Source: Lysobacteraceae bacterium (lineage in GTDB: Bacteria > Pseudomonadota > Gammaproteobacteria > Xanthomonadales > Xanthomonadaceae). From it: 9,758 nt of DNA. Of the stretch, positions 1 through 6,006 are shown in pieces (position 1 is the first letter of the stretch; each line of letters opens with the position of its first letter). The stretch is taken from assembly GCA_004173415.1 (NCBI GenBank), contig SEHC01000060.1, positions 1 through 9,758 on the forward strand, given 5' to 3'. A program made the position numbers and the translations under genes. The notes beneath the pieces were generated by a model. The model searched no databases, was not told the DNA's origin, and saw only the letters and a program-made list of their open reading frames with translations.

Positions 1-9
1 CACGCCCCC

Positions 10-33
10 GTAGGAGCGTCGTAAGCCGCGACC
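10..33 (+). repeat. GTAG-type REP-like element 1 (forward)
   Basis: A 24-bp element starting GTAGGAGCG and ending AAGCCGCGACC. An internal imperfect palindrome (GTCG ... CGAC around a 7-base loop) would fold into a small hairpin. The GTAG head followed by a short palindrome is the hallmark of the REP class mobilised by REP-associated tyrosine transposases (RAYTs), and of the SMAG repeats of Stenotrophomonas. No RAYT gene is in this window. Confidence 0.8.
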
Positions 34-146
34 AGACCCCCGGCGCCCAGGCAACACCCCGCGCCGGCCGACGCACCGACAAGGCACGCACGGCATCGAC
101 CGCCGCCCCCGACCTGCGGCATCGATCCGTGCCGTTCCGGATTCAC

Positions 147-169
147 GATCGCGGCTTGCGGCCTCCTAC
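147..169 (-). repeat. GTAG-type REP-like element 2 (inverted, variant core)
   Basis: Read on the minus strand it starts GTAGGAGGCCGC and ends AAGCCGCGATC. The head and tail match the other elements but the core differs (GGCCGCAAG for GCGTCGTAAG), so the GTCG/CGAC hairpin is lost. It is separated from the next, opposite element by exactly 20 bp. Confidence 0.7.
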
Positions 170-189
170 AGGGACACACCTCGCCTGCC

Positions 190-213
190 GTAGGCGCGTC
201 GTAAGCCGCGACC
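190..213 (+). repeat. GTAG-type REP-like element 3 (forward)
   Basis: A forward element with GTAGGCGCG at the head instead of GTAGGAGCG, otherwise the same as element 1. It pairs with inverted element 2 across a 20-bp spacer. Confidence 0.75.
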
Positions 214-242
214 CCATGACCCCCAACGCACCGCACGCCCCC

Positions 243-266
243 GTAGGAGCGTCGTAAGCCGCGACC
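243..266 (+). repeat. GTAG-type REP-like element 4 (forward)
   Basis: Identical to element 1, 233 bp downstream of it, inside repeat copy 2. Confidence 0.8.
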
Positions 267-378
267 AGACCCCCGGCGCCCAGGCAACACCCCGCGCCGG
301 CCGACGCACCGACAAGGCACGCACGGCATCGACCGCCGCCCCGACCTGTGGCATCGATCCGTGCCGTTCCGGATTCAC

Positions 379-402
379 GATCGCGGCTTACGACGCTCCT
401 AC
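379..402 (-). repeat. GTAG-type REP-like element 5 (inverted)
   Basis: On the minus strand it matches elements 1 and 4 except near its tail (GCGATC instead of GCGACC). With element 6 it forms an inverted pair: 22 of 24 positions are complementary across a 20-bp spacer (403-422), enough for a strong hairpin or cruciform. This is a BIME-like arrangement. Confidence 0.8.
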
Positions 403-422
403 AGGGACACACATCGCCCGCC

Positions 423-446
423 GTAGGCGCGTCGTAAGCCGCGACC
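423..446 (+). repeat. GTAG-type REP-like element 6 (forward)
   Basis: Identical to element 3 (GTAGGCGCG head). It is the downstream arm of the 379-446 inverted pair. Confidence 0.8.
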
Positions 447-474
447 CCATAACCCCACGCACGGTACGCCCCCG

Positions 475-552
475 CACGCCCCCGTAGGAGCGTCGTAAGC
501 CGCGACCACGCAGCCCCTGCGCGCCAGGCAACACCCCGCCGGCCTACCCACC
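475..552. repeat. Long tandem repeat, partial and diverged copy 3
   Basis: The first ~33 bp match copies 1 and 2 exactly, through the forward REP-like element. The following part (CAGGCAACACCCCG and surroundings) is recognisably the same but has substitutions and small deletions. Similarity fades at about 552. This looks like the older, degenerate edge of the array nearest the glycosyltransferase operon. Confidence 0.75.
484..507 (+). repeat. GTAG-type REP-like element 7 (forward)
   Basis: Identical to elements 1 and 4. It is the last and most gene-proximal element, 170 bp before the first glycosyltransferase start. Confidence 0.8.
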
Positions 553-677
553 AACGAGCGGACCACGCCGTGCCCCGTGCCACCCCGTCCACCCCAGCAT
601 CCGGTCGGTCCGCACGCCCGCCGGCGCTTTCCCGCCGGCCGGGGCTGGCTTACCCTGTGCGAAAGGGGAGTATCTGG
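553..677. other. Non-coding leader before the + strand glycosyltransferase operon
   Basis: GC-rich and without a credible gene. An in-frame upstream extension of the glycosyltransferase reaches 570, but it encodes a Pro/Arg/Ser-rich stretch unlike the family. A promoter should lie here; the best I can see is a poor pair (TTTCCC at 628 and TACCCT at 651, 17 bp apart), too weak to call. A good Shine-Dalgarno run, GGGGAG, lies at 665-670. Confidence 0.5.
665..670 (+). promoter_or_regulatory. Ribosome binding site of the 678 glycosyltransferase
   Basis: GGGGAG ends 7 bases before ATG 678. It selects this ATG over the longer in-frame extension back to 570. Confidence 0.7.
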
Positions 678-1346
678 ATGCGTCTTTCTATCGTGCTGCC
701 GGCCAAGAACGAGTCCGCCGGCCTGCAAGGCACCCTGGCGTCGCTGCGCGCGCTGCTGCCGGAGGCCGAGGTGATCGTGGTCGACGACGGTTCCACCGAC
801 GACACCGCCCTGGTCGCGACCCGGGCCGGGGCACGGGCCCTGAGTTCGCCGTATTCGATGGGCAACGGCGCGGCGATCAAGCGGGGGGCGCGGGCGGCCA
901 GTGGCGAGGTGATCGTGTTCATGGACGCCGACGGCCAGCACGACCCGGCCCACATCCCGCGCCTGCTGGCCCGGCTGGAGGAGGGCTACGACATGGTGGT
1001 CGGCGCCCGCGACTGGTCCGGGCAGGCCGGCATGGGCCGCGGCCTGGCCAACACCTTCTACAACTGGCTGGCCACGCGCATGACCGGCTCGCCGGTGCGC
1101 GACCTGACCTCCGGCTTCCGCGTGGTGCGGGCCGACAAGTTCCGCGAGTTCCTGCACCTGCTGCCCAACGGCTTCTCCTATCCCACCACCAGCACCATGG
1201 CCTTCTTCCGCAGCGCCTATGCGGTGGCCTACGAGCCGATCCCGGTGGCCAAGCGCATCGGCAAGAGCCACATCCGCCCGCTGCGCGACGGCATCCGCTT
1301 CCTGCTGATCATCTTCAAGATCGCCACCCTGTACTCGCCGCTGTGA
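678..1346 (+). CDS. Family 2 glycosyltransferase (DPM1-like), C-terminally truncated
   Basis: A GT-A fold sugar transferase of the polyprenyl-phosphate mannosyl/glucosyltransferase type, expected on the cytoplasmic face of the inner membrane. The 222-residue product has the nucleotide-binding start SIVLPAKNE (res 4-12), VVDDGSTDDT (34-43), the metal-binding MDADGQHDP (82-90, D83-A-D85) and the conserved LTSGFR (143-148) and NGFSYPTT (164-171). It stops at LYSPL, where relatives continue into a C-terminal membrane segment. The family's usual ending is found immediately downstream in the -1 frame (1343-1411), without the ~40 residues that should lie between, so the gene has probably suffered an internal out-of-frame deletion. 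The catalytic domain is intact, so the product could still be active but lacks its membrane part. Start: ATG 678 with a strong ribosome binding site. First gene of a three-gene operon. Confidence 0.85.
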   Translation: MRLSIVLPAKNESAGLQGTLASLRALLPEAEVIVVDDGSTDDTALVATRAGARALSSPYSMGNGAAIKRGARAASGEVIVFMDADGQHDPAHIPRLLARLEEGYDMVVGARDWSGQAGMGRGLANTFYNWLATRMTGSPVRDLTSGFRVVRADKFREFLHLLPNGFSYPTTSTMAFFRSAYAVAYEPIPVAKRIGKSHIRPLRDGIRFLLIIFKIATLYSPL

Positions 1347-1411
1347 TCGTGTTCCTGATCGGGCTGATCTCCGAGCAGATCACGGCGTTGAACTACCGGC
1401 GTGATGCATAG
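1343..1411 (+). pseudogene. Frame-displaced C-terminal remnant of the family 2 glycosyltransferase
   Basis: Reading from 1343 in the -1 frame gives the hydrophobic segment FLIGLISEQITALNY followed by RRDA and a TAG at 1409-1411. From memory, this is how full-length members of the family end. Between LYSPL and this segment, relatives carry roughly 40 further residues (a membrane segment and a GRFTNMSALL-like stretch). Their absence together with the frame change indicates a deletion of a length not divisible by three, rather than a simple base-call error. The old TAG overlaps the ATG at 1404 of the next gene, as expected for an originally coupled gene pair. Confidence 0.7.
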
Positions 1412-2558
1412 CCACGGTGAACCTGGCCCGACGGCGTTGCTGGTGACGCGGAATTTCCCGCCGCTGCTGGGCGGCATGGAAAAGGTCAACGAGCACCTGC
1501 TGGCGGCGCTGCGGCCGGACTGGGAGCCGGCGCTGTGCGGACCGGCGGGTTGCAGGCGCCATGCCAGCGGCACGGCGACGGTCGCCGAAGCGCGGGTCAA
1601 GCCGCTTCCGTTGTTCCTGCTCTCCAGCCTGTTGCAGTCGTTGCGGCTGGCACGGAAGCTCAGGCCAAGTTGGATCATTGCCGGCAGTGGGCTGGCCGCG
1701 CCTGCCGTGCGGCTGGCGGCCTGGCTGTGCGGCGCCCGCGCCGCGGTCTACCTGCACGGTCTGGACCTCGTCGCGCCAAGCCGTGCCTACCAATGGCTGT
1801 GGCTGCCCTTCATCCGCAGATGCGACCTGGCCTGGGTCAACAGCGCCAACACCGCGCGCCTGGCCCGTGAGCGGGGCGTGCCCGCGGGCCGGATCCACGT
1901 GCTCCATCCCGGTACCGACCTGCCGGCGCTGGATGCGGGCGTGGCCGCCGACTTCCGCCAGCGGCATGAACTGGCTGGGCGCCCGTTGCTGCTTTCGGTC
2001 GGGCGCCTGACCCAGCGCAAGGGTCTGGTCGAATTCGTGGAGCAGGCATTGCCGGCGATCGTCGCGGCGTCGCCCGGCGCCACCCTGGTGGTCATCGGCG
2101 ACGAAGCCAGCGATGCGCTGCACGCACGACCTGGCTCCGAGCGCGAGAGGATCCTCGCCGCGGCGCGGAAAGCAGGCGTCGAGGCTGGCGTGCGTTTCCT
2201 GGGCCGTTGCGACGATGCCACCCTCGGCGCCGCCTACCAGGCCTCGGACCTGCATGTCTTTCCGGTCCTGGACCTGCCCGGCGATGTGGAGGGTTTCGGC
2301 ATGGTCGCACTGGAGTCTGCTGCCCACGGCTTGCGGACCGTCGGCTTCGCCGTGGGGGGCGTGTCCGATGCGGTGCGCGAGGGCCAGACCGGCGTGCTGG
2401 TGCGGTCCGGCGACTACCCCGCGCTCGCGGCGGCGGTGCTGCGCCTGCTGTCGGACCGGGGGGGTTCGACCCTCGCGGCTTGCCGCCAGTTCGCCGGCGA
2501 GAACAGCTGGACTGCGTTCGGCCAGCGCCTGCGCGGCAACCTGCGCGAAGCCGCATGA
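1404..2558 (+). CDS. Family 4 glycosyltransferase (GT-B fold)
   Basis: Transfers a sugar from a nucleotide-sugar, with retention of configuration, onto a glycan or lipid-linked acceptor at the cytoplasmic membrane face. The 384-residue length is typical. The N-terminal domain begins LLVTRNFPPLLGGMEK (res 12-27), where the GG loop contacts donor or acceptor, and has YLHGLDLV (116-123). The C-terminal domain starts at LLSVGRLTQRKG (196-207), where R201 and K206 are the expected donor-phosphate ligands. It ends with the E-x7-E signature, EGFGMVALE (E296, E304), followed by HGLRTVGFAVGGVSD. ATG 1404 is preferred; GTG 1401 directly before it is in frame. No clear Shine-Dalgarno is present: the start lies inside the old end of the preceding gene and was probably coupled to it. 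The truncation upstream now puts a stop 57 bases before it, which may lower its translation. The acceptor and sugar cannot be read from sequence. Confidence 0.9.
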   Translation: MHSHGEPGPTALLVTRNFPPLLGGMEKVNEHLLAALRPDWEPALCGPAGCRRHASGTATVAEARVKPLPLFLLSSLLQSLRLARKLRPSWIIAGSGLAAPAVRLAAWLCGARAAVYLHGLDLVAPSRAYQWLWLPFIRRCDLAWVNSANTARLARERGVPAGRIHVLHPGTDLPALDAGVAADFRQRHELAGRPLLLSVGRLTQRKGLVEFVEQALPAIVAASPGATLVVIGDEASDALHARPGSERERILAAARKAGVEAGVRFLGRCDDATLGAAYQASDLHVFPVLDLPGDVEGFGMVALESAAHGLRTVGFAVGGVSDAVREGQTGVLVRSGDYPALAAAVLRLLSDRGGSTLAACRQFAGENSWTAFGQRLRGNLREAA

Positions 2559-3322
2559 ACGGCAACGACGCCGACAGGCCGGTGGTGACGGCAGGCGGGG
2601 ACCCGGGGCGCCAGCCGCATGCCGTGCTCGACCTGCCATCGCGCCGCGACAAGGGACTCAAGATCGAGCGCCTGCTGGGACTGCAGGCACGGCCGCAGCC
2701 GATGCGGATGCTCGAGGTGGGCACCGGTTCGGGCGGCATCGCCCACTACTTCGGCACCCATCCGCAGTTGCGGTGCGAGGTGGACGCGGTCGACGTGCAC
2801 GACAACCGGCGGGTCAGCGAAGGTTTCCGCTACCACCAGGTGGCGGACACGCGACTGCCATTCGCGGACGATTCCTTCGACGTGGTCCTGAGCAACCACG
2901 TGATCGAGCACGTCGGCGACGAACGCGCCCAGTTCGCGCACCTGGCCGAGCTCCGGCGCGTGCTGCGCGACGACGGGATCGGCTACCTCGCCGTTCCCAA
3001 CCGCTGGATGCTGGTCGAGCCGCACTACCGGCTCGCCTTCCTGAGCTGGCTTCCGCACCCGTTGCGCACGCCGTACCTGCGGGCCATGGGCAAGGGCGAG
3101 TTCTACGACTGCGAGCCACTGCAGATGCGCCAGCTGGAGGGCTATCTGCAAGCTGCGGGCCTGGCCTGCGAAAACCGTTGCGTCGACGCCATGAAACTCA
3201 CCCTTGCAATCGAACGGCCGTCCGCCTTGCTCACCAGGTTGCTCGCCGCGGCGCCCGATCCATTGCTGGCGCCGGCGCGCCGGATCATTCCCACCTTGAT
3301 CTACACGTTTTCCCGGGCCTGA
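2555..3322 (+). CDS. Class I SAM-dependent methyltransferase
   Basis: A 255-residue Rossmann-fold methyltransferase of the Methyltransf_11/UbiE-like type. Motif I is LEVGTGSGG (res 53-61), the acidic post-I strand is DAVDVHD (77-83), and motif II with the active-site region is FDVVLSNHVIEHV (108-120). Motif III is in RVLRDDGIGYLAVPN. A C-terminal extension of roughly 100 residues after the core (PLRTPYLRAMGKGEFYDCEP and on) probably forms the acceptor-binding lid. ATG 2555 overlaps the glycosyltransferase stop (ATGA), so the two are translationally coupled; upstream in-frame codons only read through the preceding gene. Position in a glycosyltransferase operon suggests methylation of a sugar or glycolipid, but methyltransferases of this type act on many substrates. 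Last gene of the + operon. Confidence 0.85.
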   Translation: MNGNDADRPVVTAGGDPGRQPHAVLDLPSRRDKGLKIERLLGLQARPQPMRMLEVGTGSGGIAHYFGTHPQLRCEVDAVDVHDNRRVSEGFRYHQVADTRLPFADDSFDVVLSNHVIEHVGDERAQFAHLAELRRVLRDDGIGYLAVPNRWMLVEPHYRLAFLSWLPHPLRTPYLRAMGKGEFYDCEPLQMRQLEGYLQAAGLACENRCVDAMKLTLAIERPSALLTRLLAAAPDPLLAPARRIIPTLIYTFSRA

Positions 3323-3388
3323 CCGAGCGGGCGCAGCGGTCTGCAGCAGGTCGGGTCCGCAGCTTGCGCGTTTCCGGGGTCGCCTTGC
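3323..3388. other. Convergent intergenic junction, 66 bp
   Basis: Stops of the two operons face each other here. I see no strong GC stem followed by a T run on either strand; only a very short GCAG/CTGC stem near 3332-3343 is present. Termination may be Rho-dependent or further inside the opposite genes. Confidence 0.5.
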
Positions 3389-4456
3389 TCAAGCGGCGAG
3401 CAGTGCGTCGAAGCGCAAACTGCTTTCATGCCACGAGGGGAGCACACCGTAGTCAACGGAGCCAAGTTCCAGGTTCGAAAGCATGCGGTCGGCCATTTCC
3501 CCGGTACTCCCAGGGGGTACCAGGAACCGCGGGTCATCGTTCAACATCCAGCGCACGGGTTCGGTCGCCGTGGCGACCACCGGCACACCGCAGGCCATCG
3601 CTTCGCACAGCTTGGCCGGATAGCTGTAACGACCGAACGCCGTGTTGGCGGTGACGATGGCGGCGACGTCCAGTGCGTTGAGCAAAAGCGGCAATTGCGC
3701 ATCGTCGAGGTAACCCAGCGAGACCACGCCCGGCTCATTGCAAGCGTCCGCAGGAGGGCGGCCGCTCAAGACGAGTTGGCAGTCGGGGATCCTGGCGCGC
3801 AGTCGCCTGAAGCCATCGAGTAGCGACCACGTGCCACGGCTACGCGTCCAGCCGCCCGAATACCCGACCAGTGGCGCTGCAGGCGCCAGTCCCAACGCTG
3901 CGCGGCATTGCGCCTTGTCAAGCTTCGAGAACCCGGGATCCGCGGCCATCGGCACGATGCCGGACCTGGAGCCCTTGGGGCGATGTTCCTGCAGCAGCGC
4001 GGCGAGTTGCGGGCCCGCCGCGGTGACCAGGTCCGCCTCGCGAAGCGCGCGTCGCCAGGCGAAATGCAGGGGGACGTTCCATGGCATGTAGGCTTCGTAG
4101 TTGTCGTACGCATCGATGGCCAGACTTGCATCGCAGCGACGGGCCAGCCGGTGGGCCAGCCAGCCATACCAGGTGTCGGAACAGCCGATGATCCAGTCTG
4201 GCCGGAACGCGCGCGCTTCCGACTCGATGCGTCGCAGCAGCCCGTGGGGGCCAAGCGTACGCAGGTCGTGGCTCGACCATTGCACGCCCTGCCGTTGCGC
4301 CTGGGTCGAATCCAGTCCGCGATGGCTGCACAACTGCACGCGGACGTCGTGGCCGAGCGCGGCCAGCGCCACGGGCAGGTGATGGAAGCGCCCGTAGGGG
4401 CGATCGATGAGGTCACGCTGCTGCGGCTGGCGTTTGGCGAGGAACAGCAGGCGCAA
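3389..4456 (-). CDS. Family 4-type glycosyltransferase (GT-B fold)
   Basis: A 355-residue sugar transferase for surface glycan assembly. The N-terminal domain starts RLLFLAKRQPQQRDLIDRP, then RFHHLPVALAALGHDV (res 24-39), and has IDAYDNYEAY (114-123). The C-terminal domain has VGYSGGWTRSRG (197-208), and the donor-binding block NTAFGRYSYPAKLCEAMACG (271-290) with E285 as the conserved second glutamate. The first glutamate of the usual E-x7-E pair is replaced by Y277, as in several GT4 subgroups. Start chosen: TTG 4456, with GGAG at 4467-4464 seven bases upstream and 26 bp after the previous stop. The longer reading from GTG 4576 would overlap the previous gene by 94 bp and add about 40 residues unlike the family. 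Last gene of the minus operon. Confidence 0.87.
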   Translation of the reverse strand: MRLLFLAKRQPQQRDLIDRPYGRFHHLPVALAALGHDVRVQLCSHRGLDSTQAQRQGVQWSSHDLRTLGPHGLLRRIESEARAFRPDWIIGCSDTWYGWLAHRLARRCDASLAIDAYDNYEAYMPWNVPLHFAWRRALREADLVTAAGPQLAALLQEHRPKGSRSGIVPMAADPGFSKLDKAQCRAALGLAPAAPLVGYSGGWTRSRGTWSLLDGFRRLRARIPDCQLVLSGRPPADACNEPGVVSLGYLDDAQLPLLLNALDVAAIVTANTAFGRYSYPAKLCEAMACGVPVVATATEPVRWMLNDDPRFLVPPGSTGEMADRMLSNLELGSVDYGVLPSWHESSLRFDALLAA

Positions 4457-4463
4457 GGCTCGA

Positions 4464-4467
4464 CTCC
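4464..4467 (-). promoter_or_regulatory. Ribosome binding site selecting TTG 4456
   Basis: GGAG on the minus strand with 7-base spacing to TTG. No ATG or GTG in frame lies at a comparable position. Confidence 0.6.
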
Positions 4468-4482
4468 GGTATTGGATGGGGG

Positions 4483-5271
4483 TCAGTGCGAGATATCGAA
4501 CAGTTTGGCAATCGGGTAGCGCCAGAGCTTGTCGATCCATGCAATGTACGCGCGCAATGGCCCGTAGCGCTTGCACCGGCTCAAGGCCGTGCGTTGTTCC
4601 CGCAGGCGCGGCAATACGTTCATCCTGCTTACGCCGGCCACCTCGACGCGCACGCTTGCTTCGTTGATGTGCAAGGTGCGGATGTCCTCCGGCATGCGCA
4701 GCAGGAACTCAAGGTCGCCCGCGATCCGGTATCCGGCGTCGAATTTCCCGTATCTCTCGAACAGCTCGCGCCTGTGCAGCATTCCCGGGTGGCAAACCAC
4801 CATGCGGCGCCCGATGCGCCTGTAGTCCCACGCCTCGCCGAACTCGAAGGACTTGCCCCGCCCGGTGTCGAACGCCAGGCCACGCGATGTGACTAAGTCG
4901 AACTCGCCGCCACCGATTGCGGAGAACAGCCGTTGCAGGGAATCAGGACTGATCCAGGCATCGTCGGCACCCAAGAAACATACGTACTCGCCACGGGCAT
5001 GGTCCAGCGCCTGGTTCCAGGCGTCGTAGATCCCTGCATCTTTTTCGCTTCGCCACCAGGTGATCATCGATTCGTTGCGGCGTATCAGTTCCACCGTGGC
5101 ATCGGTCGAAGCGCCATCGGAAACCAGGACCTCCCAATCACCGAAGCTCTGATCCCGGATGGAATCGAGGCAGCGCTGCAGCGTGCGCGCCGCATTCCAT
5201 GTCGCCACGATGATGGACAGGCGCGGAGTCAACCCAACAGTTTGCGTGGCGTGCGCCGAGGCTTGCATCAT
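4483..5271 (-). CDS. Family 2 glycosyltransferase (WcaE/WcaA-like)
   Basis: A 262-residue inverting GT-A fold transferase. It has SIIVATWNAARTLQRCLDSI (res 19-38), the nucleotide-binding SDGASTDAT (51-59), the subgroup signature KDAGIYDAWNQALDHARGEY (77-96), the metal-binding LGADD (100-104), and the C-terminal catalytic and acceptor block CHPGMLHRR (160-168) to AGDLEFLLRM (184-193). KDAGIYDAWN and HPG...GDLEFLLR are typical of colanic-acid and O-antigen side-chain transferases. Two adjacent ATGs (5271, 5268) are possible starts. Only 3 bp separate it from the stop of the FkbM gene and no clear Shine-Dalgarno is seen, so translation is likely coupled. A small basic C-terminal tail (LWRYPIAKLFDISH) may touch the membrane. 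Donor and acceptor unknown. Confidence 0.9.
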   Translation of the reverse strand: MMQASAHATQTVGLTPRLSIIVATWNAARTLQRCLDSIRDQSFGDWEVLVSDGASTDATVELIRRNESMITWWRSEKDAGIYDAWNQALDHARGEYVCFLGADDAWISPDSLQRLFSAIGGGEFDLVTSRGLAFDTGRGKSFEFGEAWDYRRIGRRMVVCHPGMLHRRELFERYGKFDAGYRIAGDLEFLLRMPEDIRTLHINEASVRVEVAGVSRMNVLPRLREQRTALSRCKRYGPLRAYIAWIDKLWRYPIAKLFDISH

Positions 5272-5274
5272 GGC

Positions 5275-6006
5275 TCAATCACGGAAGAAGGTGACGTCGA
5301 CCTGGAGCATGCGCCCACTAGCGGGATCACACAGGCCGGGCCAGATCGCCCATATCGAGAAACCCAACGCGAGCAGGCGTGCGGACAGTTCACCGAACAA
5401 CTTCTGTTCCGCGTACAGCGGCACGAACGAAAGCTCCAGTTGCAGCCCGCGGGACCTTGACAGCAGGGCGGTTGCGCCATCGAGCACCCGGTCCTCATAT
5501 CCCTGTGTATCGATCTTCAGGAACGGGGTGCTGCCTGGGCGCAGGTAATGCTCCGCAATGGCGTCCAGGGTGGTCACCGGCGCGGTCTCGTCGTAGCGGT
5601 ATGCCGACTCGGGAGCAGCGCTTGAATGGCTGTCCAGCATGCCGAGGGCCGAGCTGCTCACCGAGTTCGCCGACACATTGATCACCAGTTCCCCGGCGCG
5701 ATCGCCGATCGCCGTGCGCGGCGCGGGATCCCAATCCGGGTCATCGCGACTGTGCCGGACCAAGTCCGCGTGCGCCGATGAAAGCGGCTCGAATGAAACG
5801 ATGCGCCCGCCGTAGCCCGACGTGCGCAACGCACTGGCGAATTGCCCGGAATTGGCCCCGACATCGAACACCAGGTCGACGCCATGATGCGAAAGCATGG
5901 ATGAAAGGCGCCCGAGCTGGGTGGCTTCGGGGCGGTGGCGGTGGATGTCCACGCCGACCAGGTTGGCCGTCCGTCTGATCATTTTCTCGATGTCATGGGA
6001 GCTCAT
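5275..6006 (-). CDS. FkbM family methyltransferase
   Basis: A 243-residue SAM-dependent methyltransferase, probably O-methylating a hydroxyl on a sugar or sugar-linked group of the glycan. Motif I is VFDVGANSGQF (res 46-56). The second acidic strand is IVSFEPLSSAH (69-79), with AIGD (99-102). The FkbM hallmark FLKIDTQGYE (162-171) follows TTLDAI, and QLELSFVPLY (189-198) is the expected late strand. ATG 6006 overlaps the TGA of the preceding methyltransferase (ATGA) and has AAGGG at 6017-6013, six bases upstream, so coupling and a ribosome site agree on this start. FkbM genes are common in lipopolysaccharide and exopolysaccharide loci, where terminal methylation can stop chain growth. The target is not known here. 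Confidence 0.9.
   Translation of the reverse strand: MSSHDIEKMIRRTANLVGVDIHRHRPEATQLGRLSSMLSHHGVDLVFDVGANSGQFASALRTSGYGGRIVSFEPLSSAHADLVRHSRDDPDWDPAPRTAIGDRAGELVINVSANSVSSSALGMLDSHSSAAPESAYRYDETAPVTTLDAIAEHYLRPGSTPFLKIDTQGYEDRVLDGATALLSRSRGLQLELSFVPLYAEQKLFGELSARLLALGFSIWAIWPGLCDPASGRMLQVDVTFFRD

Larger units (their letters stand above)
1..233. repeat. Long tandem repeat, copy 1 (233 bp)
   Basis: First full copy of a unit that begins CACGCCCCCGTAGGAGCG and recurs at 234 and 475. Each full unit contains a forward REP-like element, about 110 bp of GC-rich spacer (with CATCGATCCGTGCCG), an inverted REP-like element, a fixed 20-bp spacer and a second forward element. Copies 1 and 2 are nearly identical by eye, differing by a few substitutions and single-base indels, which suggests recent duplication. 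The window begins exactly at the unit boundary, so more copies may lie to the left. No open reading frame here looks like a real protein. Confidence 0.9.
234..474. repeat. Long tandem repeat, copy 2 (241 bp)
   Basis: Second copy of the unit, offset 233 bp from copy 1. It differs by a lost C in the CCGCCCCGACC stretch, a C-to-T change just after it, a different version of the inverted REP-like element (GCTTACGACGCTCC instead of GCTTGCGGCCTCC), and a longer tail near 450-474. The distance to the next copy is 241 bp. The swap of the inverted element, while the flanks are conserved, hints at gene conversion between REP copies or independent drift. Confidence 0.9.

Noticed and set aside
1..507. 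Possible CRISPR array (regular ~24-bp repeats)
   Set aside because: The elements occur in both orientations with unequal, mutually similar spacers and GTAG heads. That is REP/BIME architecture, and no cas gene is present.
143..592. Minus-strand open frames through the repeat region, with internally repeated protein sequence
   Set aside because: The protein repeats (such as RLTTLLRGRA) are just translations of the REP array. No ribosome site or domain is seen.
628..656. sigma70-like promoter TTTCCC-17-TACCCT before the first glycosyltransferase
   Set aside because: Only three of six matches in each box, in a GC-rich region where such matches occur by chance.
570..677. Upstream extension of the first glycosyltransferase by 36 residues
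   Set aside because: The extension is Pro/Arg/Ser-rich and lacks a ribosome site; ATG 678 has GGGGAG at ideal spacing and matches the family N-terminus.
2113..3654. + strand open frame of 513 codons overlapping the glycosyltransferase and methyltransferase genes
   Set aside because: Arg/Ala/Pro-rich translation without motifs, overlapping two genes with clear families. It is a high-G+C shadow frame.
4457..4576. GTG 4576 as start of the minus-strand family 4 glycosyltransferase
   Set aside because: It would overlap the previous gene by 94 bp and add about 40 residues outside the family's normal N-terminus.
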